A model generated the notes under the pieces. The model saw nothing but the letters and a program-made list of their open reading frames with translations, did no database searches and had not been told where the DNA came from. The translations under genes and the position numbers were made by a program. DNA of 64,000 bases from a virus: positions 160,358 to 224,357 of the IMG/VR virus record IMGVR_UViG_3300036770_006893. The stretch is one strand, 5' to 3'. Positions 40,778-48,922 of the stretch are shown here, piece by piece; the stretch's first letter is position 1; each line of letters starts with the position of its first letter.

Positions 40778-43420
40778 TTAACCAATCATTTGACCAAACT
40801 GAACCTTTAATCTCTCAACATCATCAATAGAGTTAGACCAACTATTGTTATCACGATAGTAGTAACCCCTATTACCGTCATGCTGCTTGAGAGGATTAAT
40901 GTTCTTCAATTCTCTCAGGTTGCCACTGACAGGCGTAACACACATAGTATACTTCAGTATCGGATTGTTGTCAAGTTCCGCTTTAATAATTTTTCTAAGA
41001 GAAGAAATCTTTGGAGCCGTATACTCTTTATCTGACTCGGATTTCTTAAAGACATTCTTATATTGTGAAACCTTGCCACTATCATAAATCTGATCAATAA
41101 CCCGATGAATTTGATTATAGACCACATTAGAATCTTTGATTTTAGCACTGTCCAAGCCGTTGATACCAAAATCACTAAGTAGTTTGGTCATGTGACCATA
41201 GTAATCGTCTTTCTTGAACTTGCTAATATCAAATTCGTTACGATGAATAGTATCGGCAAAGAACTCCAAAATCATCAGACTGTCCAAAGCGGACACAATC
41301 TTCTGATTATTGATAAACTTACTATATTCAAGTCCGAAAATATTAAGCATATGGAATAGGAACTGGCGATCAATGTATCCGTGACCATATCCATGACTCA
41401 TCTTATCGTCTGAATTGAACTCAGCTTTACACTGTTCAACAAGGCTATTAAACTGATAGATATCCTTAAACTTTGTGTCATTGAGTTTCTTTAGACGGGT
41501 CTTGAACCAAGTGTTAAAATCGACAAGGTTGTAACCCTCCTTGACTAAACGATTGACTACACTCTGCTTGATACCATAAATATTTGTGTCATCAAATATC
41601 TTTTGCTTCTCAAGAAAGTCCTTATTCATAGACAAACTACTAATTGATGGATAATCAGTAGTAGCGGCTGCGTATCTAAGAATAGGAATATACACAATTT
41701 GATCCTCATCCTCAAGATCATCGAGCCTACTCTTGCTAAGACTACGCATCAGACTAGCATCATTGTAGTCATAATTAAGAGGCTCTGTATTCTTACGATC
41801 TCCAAAGATCAAGAAAATATCTTGGTCGCTAACGCTACCCTTGCTACCCTGACTCCCTCTTGCTTTAGGGGTGGACTTAATCAGATCACGATAATCTGAC
41901 ACGTTCAGAATATTCTTTTCTCCAACATCTTCAACAAGAGAGGCAAAGTTATTCTGTACATCAGTATGATCATTAGCATTGACCAACAGATAAGCAAAAC
42001 AATCGTTCTGATTGCAATACTTCGTAACAATCTTTTTGGCGGTTTCTGTGGCAGAAATATCGCACCAGAAGAAAACCATATTGCCGGACTTGCGACTACT
42101 ATTCCAGTAAGAATAACCCTTACCAGTAAGAGTATCGTGATGGATTCGGTCTGTCATATAAACTAAGCGACGAGAGCGATATCCAGATGTTCTGTAATTG
42201 AACACATATAGATTCTCATCCTTCTTAAGTTTATACTCAATATCTTGACCACTAGTAATATTATGGTCATTACCAGATGAATCAGTCCAACTAGCACCAA
42301 CGCCCCAACCACCAGCAAGATCATTCATCTGATAATAAGTGGTGATTGCCTCAATCTTAGTCTTAGCAGTAGCGATCTTGTCACTAAAATTCTTCTTGAG
42401 TTCCAAGAAAATATCCTGGGTCTTTTCTCGTAGAGTCTTTACAACACTCTTAGTGTATTGCAAACCTTCTCGACTAACATCCATCTCAAGTTCACCAATA
42501 TTGAACTCAAGCTCAAGGTAAAGACCCTGACTAATAATTTCTCCGACAAAAGCCTTCCATGAAGCGATATCTGCCTTATTGAAAGCCCTATTCCACTTTG
42601 CAATATGGTCTGGAGTTTCAGCCTTTTCCTCACCAATAAGATGAGAAACCTCAACTGGGTACGCAATGTTACCCATCAGAGCAATAACACCACTCTGAAT
42701 ACGATGATAATTGTTAGGAAACTTATTACTATCATTATTGAGTCGGCAAACACGCCAACCATCACCATCAATAACAATATTTCGCTGGCTGTATTCCTTG
42801 TTAAAATCCCAAGTAACACCGCCAGAAATAATAGGCTTCATCTTAAAGTAATGAAAAACCCTGATAGCTTTCTGACTAAATTCTTGGAAATCATATTGCT
42901 TAACAGCAAAACTAATCTCAAGACCATTAGGCTCAGATGTTTCGCAAGAATGAATAAGATTCAGATTAGGAACACCAGCATCGTCAATAGCCGCGATATA
43001 TGTGTATTGAGTGCCGTTGAAATAAGACGTTGTGGTAAAGCTCTTAGTATAAGCAAACGGACTCTTAGAACCTAGACCAAGGCAACCAACGAAATCATTA
43101 CTATCATTCTTATTAGAAGCACCATAAGTTGTGTACAGATGCTCCATATCCTTCTGACTAAGACCAGTGCCGTAATCACGCACACTGAAATTGGGATCAG
43201 CAGCGGTTGGCAACTTTACAAGAAAAGGATTCTTATTACCAGCACTAATGTGAGAGTCATAAGCATTAGTGGCAAGTTCACGAATAACTGCCATAACCTT
43301 GTCGGAATAAAGAGAGTCCGACAGAATCTTAAACATTTTGCTAGTTTGAGCAATCGTAAACTGATTAGATGCACTAATACCAGCACTATGAACTTCAACC
43401 GTTCGATCCGCAAGTTTCAT
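40778..43420 (-). CDS. rIIA: rIIA-like protein, GHKL ATPase fold
   Basis: 880 residues. The N-terminus carries the GHKL/HATPase motifs: VIRELATNAYDSH (Asn and metal), FSVRDYGTGLSQKDMEHLYT (DxGxG), and GCLGLGSKSPFAYTKSF (ATP lid). The long C-terminal region is helical and less conserved. T4 rIIA is the best-known relative; it affects superinfection exclusion and lambda-mediated exclusion. The gene has its own consensus promoter at 43452-43479 and a leader with GGAGAAAC. Codons are richer in C than in neighbouring AT-rich genes, suggesting strong expression. Confidence 0.88.
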   Translation of the reverse strand: MKLADRTVEVHSAGISASNQFTIAQTSKMFKILSDSLYSDKVMAVIRELATNAYDSHISAGNKNPFLVKLPTAADPNFSVRDYGTGLSQKDMEHLYTTYGASNKNDSNDFVGCLGLGSKSPFAYTKSFTTTSYFNGTQYTYIAAIDDAGVPNLNLIHSCETSEPNGLEISFAVKQYDFQEFSQKAIRVFHYFKMKPIISGGVTWDFNKEYSQRNIVIDGDGWRVCRLNNDSNKFPNNYHRIQSGVIALMGNIAYPVEVSHLIGEEKAETPDHIAKWNRAFNKADIASWKAFVGEIISQGLYLELEFNIGELEMDVSREGLQYTKSVVKTLREKTQDIFLELKKNFSDKIATAKTKIEAITTYYQMNDLAGGWGVGASWTDSSGNDHNITSGQDIEYKLKKDENLYVFNYRTSGYRSRRLVYMTDRIHHDTLTGKGYSYWNSSRKSGNMVFFWCDISATETAKKIVTKYCNQNDCFAYLLVNANDHTDVQNNFASLVEDVGEKNILNVSDYRDLIKSTPKARGSQGSKGSVSDQDIFLIFGDRKNTEPLNYDYNDASLMRSLSKSRLDDLEDEDQIVYIPILRYAAATTDYPSISSLSMNKDFLEKQKIFDDTNIYGIKQSVVNRLVKEGYNLVDFNTWFKTRLKKLNDTKFKDIYQFNSLVEQCKAEFNSDDKMSHGYGHGYIDRQFLFHMLNIFGLEYSKFINNQKIVSALDSLMILEFFADTIHRNEFDISKFKKDDYYGHMTKLLSDFGINGLDSAKIKDSNVVYNQIHRVIDQIYDSGKVSQYKNVFKKSESDKEYTAPKISSLRKIIKAELDNNPILKYTMCVTPVSGNLRELKNINPLKQHDGNRGYYYRDNNSWSNSIDDVERLKVQFGQMIG

Positions 43421-43451
43421 TTTGTTTCTCCAAGTGTCCTGTGATGCTCCA

Positions 43452-43479
43452 AGTATACATCGTCAATCCGCGTTGTCAA
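43452..43479 (-). promoter_or_regulatory. Sigma-70-like promoter for rIIA
   Basis: TTGACA at 43474-43479, 16-nt spacer beginning ACGCGGATT, TATACT at 43452-43457. The -35 lies inside the end of the upstream membrane-protein gene. Confidence 0.85.
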
Positions 43480-43759
43480 CATTACGCTTTCTGGATTGCA
43501 AGATTTCTTTCGCTTTCATGGTTACGAAAGTTCCAGCAAATGCACCTAAAAATAGCGGAATAATATATAGCATATTTTTGCTAAAGCTTACTACCCCAAA
43601 TGCGGATAGTGAAGTTATCATACCAGCCATAAAAGACGACATTAAATTTTGTCTAGATTCTATGCAAAGAATATAATATGCATAAAACATATCTAGTATA
43701 AAATATGTTATAAATATCAGTAATGCTGAATTCGCATCAAATTGATTCGTCTGTATCAT
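43463..43759 (-). CDS. Small integral membrane protein
   Basis: 98 residues from MIQTNQFDANSALL, chosen for GGGAAA before the ATG. Three membrane helices: about 13-32, 48-68 and 70-90. Then a Lys/Arg-rich tail. Function unknown. Its C-terminal coding part contains the rIIA promoter. Confidence 0.65.
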   Translation of the reverse strand: MIQTNQFDANSALLIFITYFILDMFYAYYILCIESRQNLMSSFMAGMITSLSAFGVVSFSKNMLYIIPLFLGAFAGTFVTMKAKEILQSRKRNVDNAD

Positions 43760-44051
43760 TTTCCCAAAAATTATCGTCTTTTGATGCCCAATTTTCTTCT
43801 TCATAATCTTCTACATCCATATCATCTTCTTCTGCCAATAGAATGGTGAAGTTATTCAAAATTTCTAAAACAATATCTACTTTTGTCATAATTTCAGAAA
43901 CCTCTTTTTTAATAGAGCATATCTCTTTTTTAAGGCTAGATGTTTCTTTTCCAAGATCTGTTACTTGTTTATTTAACATTAAGTCATTTTTATCAGACTC
44001 CCGAGATAGTTGATCCAATTTTTTGTATAAGTCATCTATATTTTTAGACAT
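43737..44051 (-). CDS. Coiled-coil protein with acidic tail
   Basis: 104 residues from MSKNIDDLYKKLDQL, with TGGAGAAAACA before the ATG. Heptads run from about residue 5 to 75, then a Glu/Asp-rich tail (EEDDMDVEDYEEENW). Possibly a scaffold or inhibitor. Unknown family. Confidence 0.6.
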   Translation of the reverse strand: MSKNIDDLYKKLDQLSRESDKNDLMLNKQVTDLGKETSSLKKEICSIKKEVSEIMTKVDIVLEILNNFTILLAEEDDMDVEDYEEENWASKDDNFWENDTDESI

Positions 44052-44100
44052 TGTTTTCTCCATCGGGATTTATAGACGCAAAATAAATATACACCATCTT

Positions 44101-44634
44101 CTATGCGAAACACTTACACTTGTATCGTCTGCAATATGAGCATTTTGGGCCTGGGTCTGGATTTCCCCAAGCATTAGATATTCCATTAAAACTTTCTTTT
44201 CCAGTATCTATGCAGACAACTTTCTTTTTTCGGCCTCTTTTTACTGTTCCAACATTATACCAATGACAGTCCCAAAATTTTAAGCCGGTTTTGAATTCTA
44301 TATCATTGACTAAATTTTGAATGTCCCGCATACTAATTTCCGTAGCAGGATCATATAGCGTGGCTAATTCGGTAACGAACCCCCAGTTGCTAGGATCGTC
44401 AAAATATATGTCGTTATGATAAGCAAATTTTAACTTACATATTTCTGTGTATATTTTTGGAGCAAGATCGAATCGTGATAATTTTTTTTGTATTGAGTGT
44501 GCTGCTATGGCCTTTTTTTTGTTTTTGAATTCTTTGAATACTAGATTGGATTGATTTTTAATTGGATAAACCTGACAAGATCCTCCTTCATCACTCCAGT
44601 CTGAACAGTCTATTAGATACTGATTATTAATCAT
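44101..44634 (-). CDS. Protein-kinase-like fold protein
   Basis: 177 residues. NLVFKEFKNKKKA supplies a lysine strand as in kinases, APKIYTE and WGFVTELATLY the hinge, LKFWDCHWYNVGTV the HRD-like catalytic loop (D...N), and VVCIDTGKESF the DFG-like metal site (IDTG). It is shorter than standard kinases. The C-terminus has a Cys cluster (CSYCRRYKCKCFA), a likely zinc site. Could be an atypical kinase or phosphotransferase; substrate unknown. Confidence 0.6.
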   Translation of the reverse strand: MINNQYLIDCSDWSDEGGSCQVYPIKNQSNLVFKEFKNKKKAIAAHSIQKKLSRFDLAPKIYTEICKLKFAYHNDIYFDDPSNWGFVTELATLYDPATEISMRDIQNLVNDIEFKTGLKFWDCHWYNVGTVKRGRKKKVVCIDTGKESFNGISNAWGNPDPGPKCSYCRRYKCKCFA

Positions 44635-44956
44635 TAGATCTATCTACTATTTTGTTACCCATTATTTCTTCAGAAATATTGATAGCTTCTTTCAAATCTT
44701 TAGTGTCTGTAATTTTAAGCGGACCTTTCGGAATGTCTATCCAATAAGATGCATAGACCCCGTAGAAAACATCTCCCAAAGAATGATCGTGCATCAAAAA
44801 ATCTACAGCATCATGGAAAATGTCTAAATACCAATCGCCGTGTTCGTCTTGAACTTCTTTTATCGTATCGACTAAAATAAAGCGAAAATTTGGATGCTTA
44901 AAGTCCGGGTCACTATGCACAATACCTCGATAAAATCTATTTGGTAAACTTACCAT
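44627..44956 (-). CDS. Hypothetical protein
   Basis: 109 residues. Mixed alpha/beta, with aromatic and acidic content (DEHGDWYLDIFHDAVDFL, VFYGVYASYWIDIP). It overlaps both neighbours by 8-20 nt. No recognised family. Confidence 0.6.
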   Translation of the reverse strand: MVSLPNRFYRGIVHSDPDFKHPNFRFILVDTIKEVQDEHGDWYLDIFHDAVDFLMHDHSLGDVFYGVYASYWIDIPKGPLKITDTKDLKEAINISEEIMGNKIVDRSND

Positions 44957-45311
44957 ATTGGTTATATCCTTTCCAGTCTCCAGCTAAAAATTCTTTTTTG
45001 TTAGAGTAAAGAGGAACCACTTTTTCATCTGGGTTGTATGGATTGTCAATAAGTCTTAGATCATATAGGTCTTGTCTATCGTTGACTAGACCATAAGCAA
45101 CAGGATGCTTGAATATATCTATGATCTTAGTATATTTTTGCTTTAGGTCGCTTAGTTCTTTCTCACAGCTTAACCATCTTTGAGAATCTGCGCTATCTGC
45201 TCTAAGTTTTTTTAACTCATCTTTAGCATTATTTACTACAAAACGATCAGCACCACTGGCCCAAGCAAATTCAATAATAAAGTCGATAGGGTTAGAGTGT
45301 TCGTTCATCAA
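44937..45311 (-). CDS. Hypothetical phage protein
   Basis: 124 residues. An N-terminal helical part with heptads (LSCEKELSDLKQKYTKII) is followed by a block HPVAYGLVNDRQDLYDL and EKVVPLYSNK, a pattern found in short phage proteins of unknown role. Confidence 0.6.
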   Translation of the reverse strand: MMNEHSNPIDFIIEFAWASGADRFVVNNAKDELKKLRADSADSQRWLSCEKELSDLKQKYTKIIDIFKHPVAYGLVNDRQDLYDLRLIDNPYNPDEKVVPLYSNKKEFLAGDWKGYNQYGKFTK

Positions 45312-45526
45312 ATGAATCCTATTCTAGTTTTTTCTGTTGTAACAACAGCCTCTATATCAGAAGAGTTAAAGATTTCGGTACAATATGATCGACCGCTCCA
45401 CCACCCACACTTATAAGTGATTGCATGATTAGGACCAATACTAACACAAATGATAGTCCCGTAAACATCATCTGTCAACTTAACCCTGGTTCCAATATTG
45501 TAAAATTCTAGAGAGTTTTTGCTCAT
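45308..45526 (-). CDS. Small beta-barrel-like protein
   Basis: 72 residues from MSKNSLEFYNIGTRV, the ATG following AAGGAAAACA. The longer open frame upstream is the tRNA-Leu region and not coding. GTRVKLTDDVYGTIICVSIG looks like an SH3 or Tudor-type barrel. It would be cotranscribed with the tRNA. Confidence 0.6.
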   Translation of the reverse strand: MSKNSLEFYNIGTRVKLTDDVYGTIICVSIGPNHAITYKCGWWSGRSYCTEIFNSSDIEAVVTTEKTRIGFI

Positions 45527-45565
45527 TTGTTTTCCTTGTTCTTTAAAAAGGTTTTGGTGTAATAA

Positions 45566-45648
45566 TCTCACGGGAGGGACTCGAACCCTCAAGACTAAAA
45601 GTCGAGGCATTTTAAGTGCCTTGCGTATACCAGTTTCGCCACCGTGAG
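45566..45648 (-). tRNA. tRNA-Leu (UAA)
   Basis: 83 nt without encoded CCA. Acceptor CTCACGG/CCGTGAG, D arm GCG...CGC, anticodon stem AGGCA/TGCCT with loop CTTAAAA (anticodon TAA), long class II variable arm, and T arm GAGGG-TTCGAGT-CCCTC. It reads TTA, a frequent leucine codon in these genes. The 5' end is 8 nt from the start of the opposite-strand HNH gene. Confidence 0.95.
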
Positions 45649-45655
45649 GTATGAT

Positions 45656-46087
45656 ATGAATCCTAAACGAAAGTGTTCCTGTTGTCAAGTGTACAAAGAC
45701 GAATCATTTTTTGCATTTAAAAATAGAAAATTAGGTAGATTACAAACTAGATGTAAAAAGTGTCAATCAAAATATCATAAACAACATTATAAATCAAACA
45801 AAGAAACATATTGCGAAAGAGCCAGAGCCAATAATCCAAGATATAAACAAAGAAATCAACAATTTATTAATGAATATAAAGCCAAAAAGGGTTGTAAATT
45901 CTGTCAAGAAAATACTCCTGTATGTTTGGATTTTCATCATGTTGACCCAAACATTAAAGATTGGAATATATCAGTAATGTCTAGGAGTGCTAGTTCAATA
46001 GCAACAATTAAAAATGAAATTGATAAGTGCATAGTAATCTGTTCTAATTGTCATAGAAAACTTCATGCTGGAATAATAAAAGAATAA
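45656..46087 (+). CDS. Free-standing HNH homing-type endonuclease
   Basis: 143 residues from MNPKRKCSCCQVY, with GAGG 7 nt upstream. N-terminal zinc pair (CSCC, RCKKCQ); basic middle; HNH core CKFCQENTPVCLDFHHVD and IVICSNCHRKLHAG. Plus strand, against all neighbours. It begins 8 nt from the 5' end of tRNA-Leu. Probably a mobile homing gene that settled beside the tRNA. Confidence 0.88.
   Translation: MNPKRKCSCCQVYKDESFFAFKNRKLGRLQTRCKKCQSKYHKQHYKSNKETYCERARANNPRYKQRNQQFINEYKAKKGCKFCQENTPVCLDFHHVDPNIKDWNISVMSRSASSIATIKNEIDKCIVICSNCHRKLHAGIIKE
45660..45688 (-). promoter_or_regulatory. Sigma-70-like promoter for tRNA-Leu
   Basis: TTGACA at 45683-45688, 17-nt spacer, TAGGAT at 45660-45665; 11 nt from the -10 to the tRNA 5' end. 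It lies inside the start of the plus-strand HNH gene, so expression of the two would collide. Confidence 0.65.
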
Positions 46088-46178
46088 AAAAAGCAATCGA
46101 CTACAACAATCAAAAGTTTGAGGTTGATTATTTGTGTGCCTCTCCCATTATAACCGTTGTAGCCGACTACCTTTTTTA
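46086..46178. terminator. Bidirectional hairpin terminator
   Basis: GCAATCGACTACAAC at 46093-46107 pairs with GTTGTAGCCGACTACC at 46156-46171 (about 13 bp with mismatches), with a smaller hairpin (AATCAA/TTGATT) inside. It has an A run on the left and TTTTTT on the right, so it can serve the converging HNH gene (+) and the gene at 46191 region (-). Confidence 0.7.
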
Positions 46179-46190
46179 TAGTATTGACTC

Positions 46191-46472
46191 TCAGCCGTTG
46201 TTATGAGCCTTGAGGCGACGAACAAACTCAGCCATAGCCTCAACATTATCTACTGTCTTGGTTGGCTTCGCACGTTCCATAGAAGGAAGTTCGATACCCT
46301 TCTGGGCCAGAGCGGCCTTGGTGCGAGCATAACGAGCCATAGTACTGGCAACCTTTTGACCAGTCTTACTAGCGATCTCAGCATAAGTCTTAGACGAGTA
46401 AACCGCTTCAAGAAATGCCTCATCGCTGCAACGAACACGGGTCTGCTTCTCAACATTACTAATTTCTGCCAT
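46191..46472 (-). CDS. Small helix-turn-helix-like protein
   Basis: 93 residues from MAEISNVEKQTRV; GGAGG lies 9 nt upstream of this ATG. A central HTH-like block (AFLEAVYSSKTYAEIASKTG, then QKVASTMARYARTKAAL) is followed by a basic tail. It has its own strong promoter and terminator and C-rich codons, so it is probably made early and in quantity; a DNA-binding regulator is inferred. Confidence 0.68.
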   Translation of the reverse strand: MAEISNVEKQTRVRCSDEAFLEAVYSSKTYAEIASKTGQKVASTMARYARTKAALAQKGIELPSMERAKPTKTVDNVEAMAEFVRRLKAHNNG

Positions 46473-46549
46473 GATAATCAACCTCCAAATTAAGTTACCT
46501 TACTTCACGGTTTCGGCCACACGACCTCAAACACCCGTGTTGTATTAGC

Positions 46550-46577
46550 ATTATATCCTATGTATCGGCGTTGTCAA
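46550..46577 (-). promoter_or_regulatory. Sigma-70-like promoter
   Basis: TTGACA at 46572-46577, 16-nt spacer starting ACGCCGATA, perfect TATAAT at 46550-46555. Drives the HTH-like gene. Confidence 0.88.
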
Positions 46578-46596
46578 TACCCAAACTTGAAAAATT

Positions 46597-46779
46597 CTAC
46601 TCAGACGGCAAAATAATTGCGAGTAATATATATATCCACAATAATAGACTGCCGGTTGCAAAAAATCCTAGTACAAATAAAATTCTAACTAAAGAAACTT
46701 CGATACCCATATATTCAGAAATGCCTCCGCAAACACCAAAAATATTTTTATGTTTTTGACTTTTAGTTAATCTTTTCAT
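46597..46779 (-). CDS. PspC-domain protein
   Basis: 60 residues: KNIFGVCGGISEYMGIEVSL and VRILFVLGFFATGSLLLWIY, then ILLAIILP, the full PspC domain with one long membrane segment. PspC in bacteria senses or counters envelope stress. A phage copy could stabilise the host membrane during infection or interfere with the stress response. Confidence 0.88.
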   Translation of the reverse strand: MKRLTKSQKHKNIFGVCGGISEYMGIEVSLVRILFVLGFFATGSLLLWIYILLAIILPSE

Positions 46780-46915
46780 TTCTAGAACCTTCTTTTTCTA
46801 TTAAGGCTTCTTGTTTTATTTGATCTTCTACATCTTTAATAATTTTTTGCAGATATTTTATATAAGAAATCATTTGTTCATCTGTTGCATCATCTGGCAG
46901 TGGTATTATTTCCAT
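46763..46915 (-). CDS. Small acidic helical protein
   Basis: 50 residues (MEIIPLPDDATDEQMISYIK, then a charged helix to KEGSRNEKIN). It overlaps the PspC gene start by 17 nt, as coupled phage genes often do. Function unknown. Confidence 0.55.
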   Translation of the reverse strand: MEIIPLPDDATDEQMISYIKYLQKIIKDVEDQIKQEALIEKEGSRNEKIN

Positions 46916-46927
46916 ATTATGTACGTT

Positions 46928-47725
46928 CTAAAAATAGTAATTATTCATTAGGGCCATTAATCTATCTACACCAATCGATTGACTTACGCAGCTTTTTAAC
47001 ATCCATAAATGGATAATATTGCTTTGTTTTAAAACACTAAAAACGTCCCAAAAATTTTTACAGTGGAAGGTATCTATTAATGTTGTTGGTGGTATGGGAA
47101 TACTATCAATCAACACCATCTGTTCTATAAAAACACTTTTAACCCATGAGGAGTCTGGCGTATTAATATGATTGACCAAGCCACTATCAAATGTATCTAA
47201 GTTATTTATTGTTGTTGATATAGTCCTTTTAATTGCGTTATTAATAATTTGTGTATCGCTGCCACCAAACACAGCACAATTATAACTGTCTAGTTCAGAT
47301 GTTTGAGTGTTATATATTTTACTATATAAGGCGTGGTCAACCTTAAGTATATTTTTGATCCATGGTTCTATATGTAGTGTTATAAGGCCAGTATTGATTT
47401 TATCAGCTAATATATTTTCTATTAAAAATAGATCTATGTCAATATGAACATATGGTCTTTCATGCTTACAGCACGAAACCAATTTAGTACCAGACCAGAA
47501 GTTGTTTTTAATAATATCTTTGTATTCATCTTCATCTATACAGATTATATCGTCGTAAGGGTTTTCTTTAAAAGAATCTTTTAGGTCTGGAGATGTATAT
47601 AGAACAACAGTATATTTATGCTTTTTAAGGAATTTACAAGAAACTAAAGATTGACTAGCAACAAGGCTAATATTTGATCTTATATTATTGCTTAAATTGC
47701 TAAAATAGCTCTGTATAATTTCCAT
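46928..47725 (-). CDS. Glycosyltransferase-like protein (DUF6734-like)
   Basis: 265 residues. The first half has a short Rossmann-like pattern (KYTVVLYTSPDL) and HERPYVHIDIDLFLIE, the DxD motif of a GT-A fold. The remainder (CAVFGGSDTQIINNAI, VFIEQMVLIDSI) fits bacterial proteins of the DUF6734 type. Far from the main glycan island. Confidence 0.6.
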   Translation of the reverse strand: MEIIQSYFSNLSNNIRSNISLVASQSLVSCKFLKKHKYTVVLYTSPDLKDSFKENPYDDIICIDEDEYKDIIKNNFWSGTKLVSCCKHERPYVHIDIDLFLIENILADKINTGLITLHIEPWIKNILKVDHALYSKIYNTQTSELDSYNCAVFGGSDTQIINNAIKRTISTTINNLDTFDSGLVNHINTPDSSWVKSVFIEQMVLIDSIPIPPTTLIDTFHCKNFWDVFSVLKQSNIIHLWMLKSCVSQSIGVDRLMALMNNYYF

Positions 47726-47726
47726 T

Positions 47727-48038
47727 TTATTTAATTAATTTTGTTATGCAAATATTTTCAAACGTATTATTGCCTTTATCTAAAATAGCCTTTGTAGCCA
47801 GATCTTTAGAGATAGATGCTAGGTTTTTTTCATACACCATAATTTCCTTGAGTGTATTTATGCAATAACTAACAGAGCTTGTAGTAAAATTACTGTAGTG
47901 TTGGTATGTAGATATATTTGCTTCTATTTTTTCTATAATATTATTAACAATCAAAATTATCTCTGGACTCTCTTTGTATTTAACAGATAGTCTTTGTGAG
48001 ATCCATCTTAAATAATTAAGATCGTTTGCGTCTAGCAT
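47727..48038 (-). CDS. Helical hypothetical protein
   Basis: 103 residues from MLDANDLNYLRW (the longer frame uses TTG). All helical, no motif. Ends 1 nt before the next gene and overlaps the 44-residue gene by 23 nt. Confidence 0.55.
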   Translation of the reverse strand: MLDANDLNYLRWISQRLSVKYKESPEIILIVNNIIEKIEANISTYQHYSNFTTSSVSYCINTLKEIMVYEKNLASISKDLATKAILDKGNNTFENICITKLIK

Positions 48039-48150
48039 ATTTATTTTTCTTTTTTTCTTTTTTACCAAAAATGTTTTCGTAATTTTTACTCCACGTATTA
48101 TAGTCTACACTTTTTGGCCTTCTCTTATCGCCTTTTCCATTTTGGCTCAT
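48016..48150 (-). CDS. NGKGD-type small conserved phage protein
   Basis: 44 residues beginning MSQNGKGDKRRPKSVDYNTW, then NYENIFGKKEKKK and a basic end. The NGKGDxxRP...W..NY..IFGKK pattern is a recurrent short protein in phages and prophages; its role is not known. Strongly basic, perhaps nucleic-acid binding. Confidence 0.75.
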   Translation of the reverse strand: MSQNGKGDKRRPKSVDYNTWSKNYENIFGKKEKKKNKYARRKRS

Positions 48151-48155
48151 ATTCA

Positions 48156-48857
48156 TCACTCCAGTACAAATGACCAATAACGAGAATCGTCTTTCTTTTG
48201 AAGATTATCCCAATACAAGCACCGAGCAATATATGGTGGAATTTTATATTTTCCACAATTAATAACCCAATGACGTTCCATTTTCTTGTAAGAATCGGTT
48301 CCGATCTTGCTCTTATTATATTTCAAATGTTCCATATCGTAAAGGCGAAGTTGATGAATATCTCCACACAATACTCTTGCTTCATTAGGATGAATCATTT
48401 CCAGAGCAAAACTAACTTTAGCCAGACCAATACCATTGATCTTATTAACAATAGCATCACGCTTTTTAACGTGGCCTTTTTTAGTTGTAAAATAAAAGTC
48501 TTTAGGGTTTGTCCAAAATTTAGTAGCAAAATCCCAAATATACTTGGTGCGATTATTGTGTAGACCAACACCACTCTTATGCAGTTTTTCTCTCAGAATA
48601 TTTTCGTTATCAATCCATTCGTCAAAATTCTTAATGGCATTATAGCCCTTAACATTGCCTTGCCAAGTAGTATGTACGCTTGTGTATGCAAAAAGATATC
48701 TACGAAAAATATCTTCCACATTCTGTGGACGCACACTCTCCCAATATTCCTTGTATGAAACTACCTTGTCTCTAGGAAAAGTAGCAAAGAAAATATCAGC
48801 CTTGGTCTTATCAAGAGTAGTATTCTGAACCGGAATTACAGTATTCTCAACAATCAT
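48156..48857 (-). CDS. HhH-GPD-like DNA glycosylase (putative)
   Basis: 233 residues from MIVENTVIPVQ, with TGGAGAAAACC before the ATG. The HhH-like motif is NKINGIGLAKVSFALEMI, followed by VLCGDIHQLRLYD, where the conserved catalytic Asp of the HhH-GPD superfamily would be. GLHNNRTKYIWDFATKFW precedes it. Similar in outline to archaeal-type 8-oxoguanine glycosylases. It would excise a damaged or foreign base; specificity unknown. Own promoter upstream. Confidence 0.62.
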   Translation of the reverse strand: MIVENTVIPVQNTTLDKTKADIFFATFPRDKVVSYKEYWESVRPQNVEDIFRRYLFAYTSVHTTWQGNVKGYNAIKNFDEWIDNENILREKLHKSGVGLHNNRTKYIWDFATKFWTNPKDFYFTTKKGHVKKRDAIVNKINGIGLAKVSFALEMIHPNEARVLCGDIHQLRLYDMEHLKYNKSKIGTDSYKKMERHWVINCGKYKIPPYIARCLYWDNLQKKDDSRYWSFVLE

Positions 48858-48882
48858 GGTTTTCTCCAATGGTTATGCTACG

Positions 48883-48911
48883 ATTCTACACTACGAGTAT
48901 CGACTTGTCAA
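48883..48911 (-). promoter_or_regulatory. Sigma-70-like promoter
   Basis: TTGACA at 48906-48911, 17-nt spacer (AGTCGATAC...), TAGAAT at 48883-48888. Between the ligase stop and the glycosylase-like gene. Confidence 0.82.
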
Positions 48912-48922
48912 GACTCGTTTCT

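Noticed and set aside
43216-43413. Frames overlapping rIIA and rIIB on both strands
   Set aside because: Shadows of strongly conserved genes; no start signals.
45527-45688. Longer frame for the 72-residue gene
   Set aside because: The extension is the tRNA-Leu gene read as protein.
46086-46178. Possible tRNA or small RNA gene between two converging genes
   Set aside because: No T-loop motif; the long imperfect stem with A/T runs on both sides fits a bidirectional terminator better.
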